DNA of 64,000 bases from Candidatus Nitrotoga fabula (GTDB lineage: Bacteria; Pseudomonadota; Gammaproteobacteria; Burkholderiales; Gallionellaceae), in assembly GCF_905221025.1 (NCBI RefSeq), contig NZ_CAJNBL010000028.1, forward strand, positions 1 through 64,000. Direction: 5' to 3'. Below are positions 37,729-47,190 of this stretch, in pieces; position 1 is the first letter of the stretch; the number at the start of each line of letters is the position of its first letter. The notes beneath the pieces were generated by a model, which was not told the DNA's origin, ran no database searches, and was given only the letters and a program-made list of their open reading frames with translations. The translations under genes and the position numbers were made by a program.

Positions 37729-40182
37729 CTATGGCGTTATGGGTAGCGAAGTAACCCGTTTGCCGGCTGGAGTGGTGGCCGTTGCCAAAACTCTGGCATA
37801 GGCATTGGCAATTGCAGGTGCAACGGGCGGTACTCCAGGTTCACCGGTGCCTGAAGGTGCGTAATCATTTTTCATGATTTCAACCCTGATGTCCGGAGTC
37901 TGATTCAGTTTTAACATACGCAAGCTGGCAGAAGTACTACCAAAATTAAGTTGTTTGGCTACTCCCTTCGTGAAGGTGGTTTGACCATACAATGCAGCAT
38001 TCATACCATGAATGATCCCTCCCTGCATTTGCATTTCAACCGAATCTGGATTGACCGCAATTCCGCAATCCACTACGCATAAAACGCGATGTATTTTTAA
38101 TGATCCCGTGGAATTCAGCGATACCTCGAATACCTCCGCTACAATTGTGCCAAATGATTTGGCAATCGCCATCCCCCAGGCATGGGAAGGATTGAAACCA
38201 TCCCACCAGCCATGTGTGTCAACCGTTTCCAGAATCTTCCTTGCCCGGTCATCCGTGACAATGTTTAAACGGAAAGTCAGCGGATCAATTCCTGCTGTTT
38301 GAGCAAGCATGTCTATCATGCTTTCATAGGCAAACACATTCAGAGAGGCTCCCACTGAACGCCAGAAACCGATGGGGATTTGTGCTGAATCGTTATTCGG
38401 CACCCACTCCGTATAGTAGGCGCCCATTTGGTAAAGCGGCTCTATGGCACCTTCAACTGCCTGCATATCCAGGCTGGTTCTAATACCGCTTCTTTGCCAA
38501 CTAATCGAGGGAGTAACCACCCGGTAAGCGCAGCCGGAAATTTGGTTGCTATCCGTCAGCCCCGCCTTGACATTGATTAATGCCATCGGGCGATATAAAT
38601 CATGAGCAGAGTCTTCTTCCCGTGACCAGGTTAATTTGACGGGTTTTTTCACTGCAAATGCAACCTGCAGTGCCTGATAAATATAATCTTGCTCAATCTT
38701 TCTTCCAAGTCCTCCCCCAAGGAACGTTGTGTGCACGACAATCTGGTCTTTTGTCAGAGGAAATCCCAGGGCAGTGAAATAATTAAAGGCCGTAGTCTGA
38801 ACCGAACCCGGATTTTGGGTTGGCGCCCAGATTTCACATTTTGTGGGCGTTGATCCGGTAAAAATAATGCTAGCCGTGCAGTTCATCACTTCCATGGTGG
38901 CATGCGCCAGGTAGGGCAGACTGAAGGTAGCCTGTATAGACTTTGCGGAAGCATTGATAGCTTCATTGACTGAAGTTTCAGTACTCGTGATAACACTGAT
39001 ATTAGCGGTATTCGAGTTGCTGATCGGGCCCGCAACATTGCCGCTGGCATCGCCTGATTCAGCGAGCCAAAGTGGTGTCGCACCATTGGGGGTAGCAGTA
39101 TCCATTAATGTTGTCGCATTTGAAAGGATGCTCGCGCTATCAACCGTTGCTAGCATCGTGGATGCGGGCAGTTTCCAGCTGACACTCAGCCCTTTTGCCA
39201 GTTTCATGGCAGTCCAGGTATCCCCTGCAACGATAGCCACTGCATTGATAGTGTCTTTTACAATCGCCCCACGATTAGCCAATGCCTTGCATGGCACAAG
39301 GGCAAGGGCGCCTGAAGGTTTTACAGGGGTAGTGCCCAGCGTGCCACCAATGGGACCATGTTTGATTGCAGCAAAAACCATGCCGGGAAGTACAATATCA
39401 ATCCCAAATTTGGCGCTTCCGTTCACTTTCAGGGGAATATCTGGTCTTGGAAGAGGTTGCCCGATAACATGGAACGAATCGGTTGGCGTAAGATAGGTAG
39501 CAGGGTCGATTTTTGAAAAATCAACAACAGGAAGAGAGGTCTGTGCTAACTGCCCATAAGTCCACTGGTTGGTTACCCCTCCATCCAGGTAACTAACCAC
39601 GCCGTTCGCGACACTGTAATGGCTTCGCACGTCGTCACCCTGCAGATTCATTGCCTGCTTTACCAGCACTTCACGTGCCTGGGCAGCTGCTATTCTGAGA
39701 GGGTACCAGCGCCTGGAGATCCCGCTGCTGCCTCCAGTTCCATACCAGAAACTAGTGGAAGCCGGCGTCTTGGATATAGGTAAGATGTAATTGAAAGATG
39801 CCAAAGTTGAAGTTGTGGGCAGCTCGCTGGTATCCGGACGCCGGATATTAATCTGATCCCAGCCAACCTTGAATTCTTCGGCCAGTAGCTGCGCTAATCC
39901 GGTCATTGTGCCTTGTCCCATTTCGCAACTGCCAAACAGCAGTTCAATCGAGCCAGTGGGGCCGACTTTGATCCAGGCATTTAGATTATTCGACCCTGCT
40001 GGTGGTTCATCCAGTGTTGCAGCCTCTGCTTCTGGCAGCCCCGACCTGAATCCGTTGGTTGGAAGTAAAAAACCGATAAACAGCCCTCCCAGCCCACCTG
40101 CCATGCTGACTATGAATTTTCTGCGTGATGGCTGAAGTGAGTTGTTATCCTCAACAGCCGATATTTGCGTTTCGTTATTCAT
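37729..40182 (-). CDS. Molybdopterin-binding subunit of xanthine dehydrogenase/isoquinoline 1-oxidoreductase family
   Basis: Large subunit of 817 residues, IorB-like. The N-terminus has a twin-arginine signal (SRRKFIVSMAGG at 19-30), so the holoenzyme should be exported folded. Cofactor motifs include ELLFGSCEMGQGTMTGLAQL, VHTTFLGGGLGRKIEQDY and GTGEPGVPPVAPAIANA near the C-terminus, the last carrying the active-site Glu region. The physiological substrate (an N-heterocycle or aldehyde) cannot be told from sequence. The small subunit gene lies 21 bases upstream. Confidence 0.9.
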   Translation of the reverse strand: MNNETQISAVEDNNSLQPSRRKFIVSMAGGLGGLFIGFLLPTNGFRSGLPEAEAATLDEPPAGSNNLNAWIKVGPTGSIELLFGSCEMGQGTMTGLAQLLAEEFKVGWDQINIRRPDTSELPTTSTLASFNYILPISKTPASTSFWYGTGGSSGISRRWYPLRIAAAQAREVLVKQAMNLQGDDVRSHYSVANGVVSYLDGGVTNQWTYGQLAQTSLPVVDFSKIDPATYLTPTDSFHVIGQPLPRPDIPLKVNGSAKFGIDIVLPGMVFAAIKHGPIGGTLGTTPVKPSGALALVPCKALANRGAIVKDTINAVAIVAGDTWTAMKLAKGLSVSWKLPASTMLATVDSASILSNATTLMDTATPNGATPLWLAESGDASGNVAGPISNSNTANISVITSTETSVNEAINASAKSIQATFSLPYLAHATMEVMNCTASIIFTGSTPTKCEIWAPTQNPGSVQTTAFNYFTALGFPLTKDQIVVHTTFLGGGLGRKIEQDYIYQALQVAFAVKKPVKLTWSREEDSAHDLYRPMALINVKAGLTDSNQISGCAYRVVTPSISWQRSGIRTSLDMQAVEGAIEPLYQMGAYYTEWVPNNDSAQIPIGFWRSVGASLNVFAYESMIDMLAQTAGIDPLTFRLNIVTDDRARKILETVDTHGWWDGFNPSHAWGMAIAKSFGTIVAEVFEVSLNSTGSLKIHRVLCVVDCGIAVNPDSVEMQMQGGIIHGMNAALYGQTTFTKGVAKQLNFGSTSASLRMLKLNQTPDIRVEIMKNDYAPSGTGEPGVPPVAPAIANAYARVLATATTPAGKRVTSLPITP

Positions 40183-40203
40183 TATGCGCTCCAGTGAATG
40201 GGT

Positions 40204-40668
40204 TTAAAGCTCGGCTGTAGAGTCGGTGATGGCTTCACGAATACGTTGATACGTGCCGCATACGCAAATATTTTGAATCTCGGGAAGAATTTCCTTACCG
40301 TGATGGCCCGCTTTTATCGCTCCTGTCACAGCCATGATCATGCCGCACTGGCAATATCCACATTGCGGAACCTGATGCTCAATCCAGACTTTCTTGACTT
40401 TCTCCAGATCGGGGTCATTCAGCCCCATTTCCAGGGCTTCAATGGTAAGAATATTTTTACCTGCCGCAGAAGAAACGTTGTAAACGCAGGCATGTTCAGG
40501 CTGACCATTGATCAGAATGGTGCATGCAAAGCATTTCTCTATACCGCAGCCATATTTTGTTCCCGTCAGGCCAAGAATATCTCGCAGAACCCACAACAAA
40601 GGCATATTTCCATCGGGGACTGTAACCGTCTTGGAAACGTTATTGACTTTAAATGTATATGAAGCCAT
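40204..40668 (-). CDS. [2Fe-2S] subunit of the molybdenum hydroxylase (IorA-like)
   Basis: A 154-residue iron-sulfur subunit with two [2Fe-2S] clusters: the plant-ferredoxin-type set in GCGIEKCFACTILINGQ, and the second in CGYCQCGMIM with CVCGTYQRIREAI. It hands electrons from the molybdenum centre to an acceptor, in this family often a membrane cytochrome rather than FAD; no FAD subunit gene is present here. It has no signal peptide and would be co-exported with the twin-arginine large subunit. First gene of the minus-strand unit. Confidence 0.93.
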   Translation of the reverse strand: MASYTFKVNNVSKTVTVPDGNMPLLWVLRDILGLTGTKYGCGIEKCFACTILINGQPEHACVYNVSSAAGKNILTIEALEMGLNDPDLEKVKKVWIEHQVPQCGYCQCGMIMAVTGAIKAGHHGKEILPEIQNICVCGTYQRIREAITDSTAEL

Positions 40669-41546
40669 CGGTGATTTCTCCTAAAGAATTGGCAGGTTGA
40701 ATGAAGCATACGCTGGCATTTGAATGCGCTACTTCAATGCGGATATGATATATGCTATCAAATGACAATAGAAATTAATATCGTTTGGTCAATCATTTCT
40801 ATCTGTACGTTCAAATTGGATAAATCAGGACATGGCGACCCTAAAATGGCTTACGAATTAACCCTGATATTCCCTTGAACATCGTCCAAATTATACACAA
40901 ATACTATAATATATATGTATGTATATTATTCCGCAATGGTGCCTTATTGATTTGTGGCATTTCTCGATAATGCATGGTGCTACGCGGAACCCATGGGATC
41001 AGACAGGGGCTGTGCTTGGATATAATTTTAGAAATTAGTGAGCAAAGTATTAATCATGTGTGGCGCAATAAATTACCTAGCCCCTTTGCCTGCCAGCTTT
41101 TTCATCAAGTTGTTCACCCGGACCTTCTTATAATTTATTGAAATTATGGGATATAAAATATCTGTCTCACAAATTTCAGCTATAAATGCTTAGGTAGGGA
41201 CGCAGAGATAATGCACAGGAAGAAAATAGCGCCCAAATCTTGACTGAATAGCCTGACAAGAAGTTCGCAAGAATTAGCAGGAAAGTTCCACGAACACGCG
41301 GAAATGCATATGAAAAAAGGCCAACGGATAACCGTTGAACTTTAAAATTGGCGGTGTTGCGACGAACCAACACAGCCGCTGTGGGTTGTAATGGGCACTC
41401 TAAGAATACATTGGACTTCACTATTCTCAGACCCTAATTATTCCTGGTTGACTTTGAATATCTAGCAGGAAATTGATAATCATTGTCATCTATCCAATGC
41501 GCTGATACGTTATATCAACACGGATAGCAAACAAAGGGGTCTCGCC
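40669..41546. other. Long AT-rich intergenic region
   Basis: 878 bases between divergent genes. It includes a very AT-rich stretch (about 40880-40930) that may contain promoters, and a short hairpin CAACGG-ATAA-CCGTTG at 41322-41337. No coding frame has support. Confidence 0.4.
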
Positions 41547-41993
41547 ATGAAGCGTTTTTTATTAGCAACTGTACTGGTCACTATTGCTGTCCCGGTATTT
41601 GCTGATCATGTTGGAATGTCAGTGAATATCGGCCAGCCCGGTTTTTATGGGCAAATTGATATTGGCAATTTTCCACGACCAGCGGTAATCTACCCTGCAC
41701 CAGTTATTATTCAATCAGTGCCAATGGGGATGGTACCGCAACCGATTTATCTGCGTGTACCTCCAACCCACCGGAGTAACTGGGGTAGACATTGCCATAG
41801 ATATGGTGCATGTGGCCAACCAGTCTATTTTGTTCAGGATAATTGGTATAACAATGTTTATGTTCCTGGCTACTACGACTACAGAGGTGGTTGGGGAGGC
41901 TATAGGGGTTACTATGATGGCAGAGGTTATGACAGGGGCGGCCACCATCATCACCATAGAGGCCATGGGAGGGGTGACTACGATTGGGACTGA
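41547..41993 (+). CDS. Secreted His/Gly/Tyr-rich protein
   Basis: A 148-residue protein with a clear signal peptide (RFLLATVLVTIAVPVFA, cut before DHVG). The mature part starts with GMSVNIGQPGFYGQIDIGN, has a proline-rich middle (YPAPVIIQSVP) and ends in a tail of Gly, Tyr, Arg and His including GGHHHHHRGHGRGD. The His cluster suggests metal binding (inference). Similar small secreted proteins of unknown function occur in beta-proteobacteria. GGGGTCTCGCC precedes the ATG; the ribosome site is weak. Confidence 0.75.
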   Translation: MKRFLLATVLVTIAVPVFADHVGMSVNIGQPGFYGQIDIGNFPRPAVIYPAPVIIQSVPMGMVPQPIYLRVPPTHRSNWGRHCHRYGACGQPVYFVQDNWYNNVYVPGYYDYRGGWGGYRGYYDGRGYDRGGHHHHHRGHGRGDYDWD

Positions 41994-42302
41994 ATCAGTA
42001 TAATGGAAACTTTGAATTGATACGAAATCAAAATCGGTTCAACAAAAGAATGGCTTGGATGACATGTTTAAGCCATTGATAGGCCGGTAGGTCGAAGGGG
42101 ACTTGATGCCGCAGACAGAAATATATTAAGAATTCTTGGCACCATCCAGAAATTATTAAATTCACAAATTTACATTCCTTGAAAATGGTGTGAGTTGAAG
42201 CAGATCTCAATCTAATCTGACAATGCACTTGTAAAAGTGAGCGTGCCTGTGTCTTTTATTAATCTATAGTTCGTGAGCGGCCATTTCGTCTTGGGTTGCC
42301 CA
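41994..42302. other. Intergenic region
   Basis: About 310 bases between the His-rich gene and repeat copy 2. No gene or structured element recognised. Confidence 0.4.
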
Positions 42303-42460
42303 CCATTTAGTGGATACTGTCTGTTTCATTTACAGGAGTTTGATCATGCCCGGGTAAAACAATCCGGCCTATCCTGCAGAATTTCGCCAACAAATAATAA
42401 AGAAACACGACCCGGCTAAAAAATCCAGCACAGCTATCCAGGGGGTTGGGCGATCTCCCT
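42303..42460 (+). repeat. 158-bp dispersed repeat, copy 2 (overlaps the end of cca)
   Basis: Gap-free counterpart of 32341-32498. Its last 27 bases (42434-42460) are the final nine codons of cca on the opposite strand (REIAQPPG and stop), which copy 1 also carries although no cca gene is there. Confidence 0.75.
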
Positions 42461-43678
42461 GGTTGCCTGTTCCACGGCGATGATCCTGGCCTCCCGTATT
42501 TTCTCTGCAATGGCCTGCCCGTTTTTGCACTGTTGTGCGATGTCGCCAGCATTCACGGTCTGCGCTGCCTGAAGCATGCGCAGCAGGTATCCGGCCTGCG
42601 GATAGTCGTCCTGTTCATGCCCGGTGCGCCCCCGGGCATCGGAGGCGCATGCCTGCAACAGGTTCTCGAACCGCGCTGGCCTGCGCCATGCATCGCAGTT
42701 GTGTAACAGGTCGACGATGGTTTCCGGACGCAGTTCGCGGGCACGATGTACATTGCCGTGATGGCGTGCGACCAGCAGCCCGAGGTCGCGGCATTCGTTG
42801 GGTACACGCAGACGGACGCAAAGCGCGTGCAGCAATTCCACGCCGTGTGCTTCATGTCCAATATGGCGGGGCAGGATGTCTTCCGGTGTGTTGCCCTTGC
42901 CAAGATCGTGGGTGAGTGCGGCAAAACGGACTTCAAGCGGGTAGCCGTGTTGTGCGGCATCATCCAGCACCAGCATGGTGTGTATGCCGCAATCGATTTC
43001 CGGGTGATATCTGGGGGGCTGCGGCACGCCGAACAGGGCGTGAATTTCCGGCAGAATTTTGATCAGTGCGTTGCATTCGCGCAAGGTGATAAAGAAGCGG
43101 GATGGGGTGGCTTCCATCAGGGCGCGCGCGATTTCTTGCCATACGCGTTCCGGTACCAGGGTATCCGCTTCGCCGTTTGCAACCATTTCGCGCATCAGTT
43201 CCATGGTTTCAGGTGCGATTCTGAAACCGAAACGAGCCACAAACCGGGCCGCGCGGAGAATGCGCACCGGGTCTTCGCTGAACGCGGGGCTGACATGGCG
43301 CAGGATTCCTGCGCGCAAGTCGGCTATGCCATGGTACGGGTCAATCAGCCTGCCGTCCGGGCCGCGGGCTATGGCGTTAATGGTAAAGTCACGGCGCAGC
43401 AGGTCCTGCTCCAGTGTCACGTCCGGCGCGGCATGGATGGCGAATCCCCGGTAGCCCGGCGCAGTTTTGCGCTCAGTACGCGCCAGCGCATATTCTTCGT
43501 GCCTTCCCGGGTGCAGGAATACCGGAAAATCTTTGCCAATGGTTAGAAAACCCCGTGCCAGCATGTCTTCCGGCGTGCTGCCTATTACCACCCAGTCATG
43601 ATCCCGCACCGGTAAGCCGAGCAGTTCGTCACGCACTGCGCCGCCTACGCTGTACACTTTCAGGCCGTTATCTTTCAT
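42434..43678 (-). CDS. cca: CCA-adding tRNA nucleotidyltransferase
   Basis: Adds or repairs the 3' CCA of tRNAs. The 414 residues show VGGAVRDELLGLPVRDHDWV (nucleotidyltransferase with the catalytic Asp pair), RRDFTINAIARG, HVSPAFSEDPVRILRAARFV, and an HD phosphohydrolase domain with ALTHDLGKG, so it is the multifunctional bacterial type. ATG 43678 overlaps the slt stop by 11 bases; another ATG lies 18 bases upstream. The last nine codons belong to the dispersed repeat, so the C-terminal tail may differ from the ancestral gene. Confidence 0.95.
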   Translation of the reverse strand: MKDNGLKVYSVGGAVRDELLGLPVRDHDWVVIGSTPEDMLARGFLTIGKDFPVFLHPGRHEEYALARTERKTAPGYRGFAIHAAPDVTLEQDLLRRDFTINAIARGPDGRLIDPYHGIADLRAGILRHVSPAFSEDPVRILRAARFVARFGFRIAPETMELMREMVANGEADTLVPERVWQEIARALMEATPSRFFITLRECNALIKILPEIHALFGVPQPPRYHPEIDCGIHTMLVLDDAAQHGYPLEVRFAALTHDLGKGNTPEDILPRHIGHEAHGVELLHALCVRLRVPNECRDLGLLVARHHGNVHRARELRPETIVDLLHNCDAWRRPARFENLLQACASDARGRTGHEQDDYPQAGYLLRMLQAAQTVNAGDIAQQCKNGQAIAEKIREARIIAVEQATREIAQPPG

Positions 43679-45608
43679 CGGAGAGTGTTTGCGCATTCAC
43701 CACGGTGGTTTTGGCTGCGATCACGCCCAGACGCTGCTTGAGCGTGCTGGGCGGGTGACCGAAAAGCTGTGAGTAGTACATGGTATTGCTCATGACTTTC
43801 TTTACATAATTGCGCGTTTCATCGAAAGGGATATTTTCGGCGTAAACCGCTCCTTCCAGCAAGGTGTCCCCGCGCCATTTGCTGGCACGCGATGGGCCGG
43901 CATTGTAAGCGGCAGAGGCCAGCAGCGGGTTGTTATCGAAAGACGAAAGTACCGTTTTCATGTAGTACGTGCCCAGCCTGAAATGCGTATCCAGCTGGTT
44001 GGCCAGTGACTGTCGGAATGACTTGATGCCAATTTTCTGTGCGATCCACTTGGCCGTGGCGGGCATGATCTGCATGAGGCCGGTTGCTCCGACGGGGGAT
44101 TTCGCCTGGTAGGCGAAGCGGCTTTCCTGCCGGATCAACCCATAGACCCAGGCTTCGTCCAGCTCATTGTGGCGGATATGGTCTTGCAGTGTTTCCCGGT
44201 AGGGAGCAAGATAGCGCAGGTTGAAGTCGTGTACCTGGGTGGTGCGGTCGGCAGTGTTGATTGCATAGTCATACATCCCGTTTCGGCGTGCGATTTCGGC
44301 TGCCACCAGTAGTTGCTTGTCGTCCAGCTTGCGGGAGGCCCAGGCCCATTCCCGAAAAGCATCGGTGCGCAGATTCATGCGGTAGAGCGCCAGGGTGCGC
44401 TGGATGGCCGGGCGGGCCAACATTTCATTGATTTCCGTCTTTCCAGGCTGGTATCCGGTAGGTATGGCTGCACGGGTATCCGTTCCGATTTCCTCTGAGG
44501 CAAGCTGGCCGTAAAAGTTATGCTCACTGCTCAGCTGGGAAAACAGTTCATTTGCAGTTGCAAGGTTTCCCTGTGCTTTCAAAGCGCGAGCTTTCCAATA
44601 GCGCCAGACGCCTTCACGTTGCTGTTGCGGTGTCATGGCATCAATGCTGAGCTGCACTTCTCTCCAGTTCTGTGCAAGCAGGGAGGTGCGGGTTCGCCAT
44701 GCCAGCTGCTGCGGGTTCAGGGGGGTTGAACCTGCCGCCTGGTACCACTCCAGTGCGCGGGCATCCCGCTTGCGCGCAGCTTCATAGGCCAGCCAGCCAT
44801 AAAAATAGCCCTGTTCTTCTTTGGTGAAATAGGCCGCCTTACTTTCCCATTGCAGGTAGGCAAGCTGGGGTGATTGCTTGGCAAGCCGTTGCAGTGCGAA
44901 CAAGGCCACGAAACGTTGCGCTTCAGGGGCGTTGTCCAGTGGGGCCGCGCCCAGATAGGCGATCGGATCGGTAGCGGCGCTATCCAGATCGGATGAGGAG
45001 AGGGCGCGGTTGGCGGGCAGTTTTCCCGATAGCTGCTTGGCCAGCGTCAGGTTGCCTTCCTCCAGTGCATGACGCAATCGCAGCCAGATGTCTGTTTCAC
45101 TGATAATGCCGCTGGCGATCGCTGCATCAAGCAATGGCGCACAGTTTTCCGGCAGATCGGCATTATTCGATGTCCACAGTTTGCGCGCTTCATGCAGTAC
45201 CTGTTCTGCTTGCAGGGACTGGCGTGAACGTAGCGCATAACAGGTCAGATCGGTTTCTTCGCCCACCAGCCGCGGAAACTGGGCTGAAAACTCATCCCAT
45301 TGCTGCCTTTTCCCGAGCAGGCGTAACCACTCTGCGCGTAAGCGGTTGATCAGAGGCGTGTCGTCCGGGCGTGCCAGAAATTCCTGGATAGCGTGTGCGG
45401 GGACGGTTTCCAGTTGTATGCGCAGCTGGTAATAAGCTACGTAGGGCTCCAGTGGAGAATGCTTGAGTTTTTTAGCCATGCGATCCAGCTTTGCCGAATC
45501 CCCCGCGCGGAATGCATCGCGTGCAGCGATAAAGTCTGCATCCTGGTTGGTTGCCGCCAGGGCAGGGTTCAACATTGTGATCAAAACCAATAATGCTGGA
45601 AAACGCAT
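43668..45608 (-). CDS. slt: Soluble lytic murein transglycosylase
   Basis: Periplasmic peptidoglycan lytic transglycosylase of 646 residues. A signal peptide (RFPALLVLITMLNPALAA) starts at ATG 45608; upstream frame extension to 45734 is not needed. The long helical superhelical U/L region (about 30-470) precedes the catalytic domain with GLIRQESRFAYQAKSPVGAT (catalytic Glu), GLMQIMPATA and SAAYNAGPSRA. The gene runs into cca with a short overlap. Confidence 0.93.
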   Translation of the reverse strand: MRFPALLVLITMLNPALAATNQDADFIAARDAFRAGDSAKLDRMAKKLKHSPLEPYVAYYQLRIQLETVPAHAIQEFLARPDDTPLINRLRAEWLRLLGKRQQWDEFSAQFPRLVGEETDLTCYALRSRQSLQAEQVLHEARKLWTSNNADLPENCAPLLDAAIASGIISETDIWLRLRHALEEGNLTLAKQLSGKLPANRALSSSDLDSAATDPIAYLGAAPLDNAPEAQRFVALFALQRLAKQSPQLAYLQWESKAAYFTKEEQGYFYGWLAYEAARKRDARALEWYQAAGSTPLNPQQLAWRTRTSLLAQNWREVQLSIDAMTPQQQREGVWRYWKARALKAQGNLATANELFSQLSSEHNFYGQLASEEIGTDTRAAIPTGYQPGKTEINEMLARPAIQRTLALYRMNLRTDAFREWAWASRKLDDKQLLVAAEIARRNGMYDYAINTADRTTQVHDFNLRYLAPYRETLQDHIRHNELDEAWVYGLIRQESRFAYQAKSPVGATGLMQIMPATAKWIAQKIGIKSFRQSLANQLDTHFRLGTYYMKTVLSSFDNNPLLASAAYNAGPSRASKWRGDTLLEGAVYAENIPFDETRNYVKKVMSNTMYYSQLFGHPPSTLKQRLGVIAAKTTVVNAQTLSDER

Positions 45609-46093
45609 GGATGATGCCCTTATATGATGCTCATGGCCCTTATTTTTACGACCGGATTCACATATCTGCACGACGGGTAGTCTTCTTGTTTGTGCTGCAG
45701 CGGGAGCAAAAGTTCTATCGCCGGACAGGTGCATGCCGGATCTTGCCTGTAAAGTCGAAGTGGCGCCTGCCTGGGTTGTCCCGCAAAGGCTTCTTTGCAG
45801 ACTCTGGTTTTTATCATTTTATCAGATCATGCAAACAGTACGTTGTCATGATTCTATGGAGACTACCCGCGGAGGGATTCCATATTCCTGTGACCAGTCT
45901 GGGAGTGCGCGAGCCAGGCAGCAGAACAGGGAACTCAGCGTCGCCCGTTCGGCCTGTGTTGCAGATCGGTTCTGGTCTGGGCTGTGGTGAATAAATCCGG
46001 GTTCTGGTTCCTCGGAGACTTGGAGGGAGTATACAAAAACCTGTAAAATGGTGAAATGCAAAAATTTTTATCCACCAAGGCAAGGGAAACAGC
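45609..46093. other. Divergent intergenic region between slt and fbp
   Basis: 485 bases with no supportable gene. It must hold promoters for both directions; no operator is recognised. Confidence 0.4.
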
Positions 46094-47098
46094 ATGAGCA
46101 AGAATCTGGTGCAATTCATGATTGAGGAACAACGGCAAATACCGGGTGCAAGCGATGATCTCACCGGGTTGATCGGTGATATCGTTACGGCTTGCAAACA
46201 GATTGCCCATAGTGTGAACAAGGGAGCCCTGATTGGCGTTCTGGGGAGCGCAGGTAGCGAAAATGTGCAGGGTGAAACCCAGAAGAAGCTGGATGTAATC
46301 ACGAATGAGCTGTTTATTAAGGCGAATGAATGGGGAGGTCATCTGGCGGCCATGGCCTCGGAAGAAATGGATGATATTTACCCGATCCCTGCCCAGTATC
46401 CGAAAGGTAGGTATTTGCTGACTTTCGATCCGTTGGACGGTTCTTCCAACATCGATGTGAATATTTCCGTGGGCACGATTTTTTCGATCCTGCGTTGCCC
46501 GGCAGGAAGTATTCATCCGACAGCCGAGGATTTTCTGCAACCCGGAACTGAGCAGGTGTGTGCCGGTTATGCATTGTATGGCCCATCTACCATGCTGGTG
46601 CTGACTACCGGGCATGGGGTGAATGGCTTTACGCTGAATAATGACATTGGGGAATTCATTCTGACCCATCCGAACATGACGATTCCTGTCGATACTCAGG
46701 AATTTGCCATTAACATGTCCAATCAGCGCTTCTGGGAAGCCCCTGTGCAGCGTTACGTGGATGAATGTGTGAAAGGGAAATCGCCGGGGGGGCGGGAAAA
46801 AAATTTCAATATGCGATGGGTGGCTTCCATGGTTGCAGAGGTTCACCGGATTCTCAGCCGCGGGGGCATATTCATGTATCCGTTCGATACTAAGGAAGCG
46901 GGTAAGGCAGGCAAGCTGCGTTTGCTGTATGAGGCCAATCCCATGTCGTTTATTGTGGAACAGGCTGGAGGGATGAGTTCTACCGGTCGCGGAAGCATCA
47001 TGGAGCTCAAGCCGACAGGTCTGCATCAGCGCGTGCCGGTGATACTTGGTTCCAGGAATGAGGTAGAACGGGTGGTGGGATATCACAAAGAAGCGTGA
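46094..47098 (+). CDS. fbp: Fructose-1,6-bisphosphatase, class I
   Basis: Removes the 1-phosphate of fructose 1,6-bisphosphate in gluconeogenesis and in the Calvin cycle. The 334 residues show [19 protein letters not shown] (metal site), [22 protein letters not shown] and [29 protein letters not shown] precedes the ATG. Gene stands alone and is closed by a strong terminator at 47124. Its presence fits an autotroph but does not prove one. Confidence 0.97.
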   Translation: MSKNLVQFMIEEQRQIPGASDDLTGLIGDIVTACKQIAHSVNKGALIGVLGSAGSENVQGETQKKLDVITNELFIKANEWGGHLAAMASEEMDDIYPIPAQYPKGRYLLTFDPLDGSSNIDVNISVGTIFSILRCPAGSIHPTAEDFLQPGTEQVCAGYALYGPSTMLVLTTGHGVNGFTLNNDIGEFILTHPNMTIPVDTQEFAINMSNQRFWEAPVQRYVDECVKGKSPGGREKNFNMRWVASMVAEVHRILSRGGIFMYPFDTKEAGKAGKLRLLYEANPMSFIVEQAGGMSSTGRGSIMELKPTGLHQRVPVILGSRNEVERVVGYHKEA

Positions 47099-47123
47099 CC
47101 GGATGCTTTTTTCATTGTAGTGT

Positions 47124-47156
47124 AGGGCGCGCCTATGCCGGTGCGCCCTTTTTTTA
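47124..47156 (+). terminator. Rho-independent terminator of fbp
   Basis: Ten-base stem AGGGCGCGCC (47124-47133) with GGTGCGCCCT (47140-47149), six-base loop, followed by seven T. The convergent ubiB ends at 47191. Confidence 0.88.
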
Positions 47157-47190
47157 TCCAGCAGCCAGTGTGACGCAGGCGGATATCCGG

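Noticed and set aside
41176..41421. 81-codon frame in the AT-rich intergenic region
   Set aside because: No ribosome binding site or similarity.
42746..43546. 266-codon open frame on the plus strand opposite cca
   Set aside because: It lies fully inside cca, shows no domain motif, and cca has complete catalytic motifs on the other strand.
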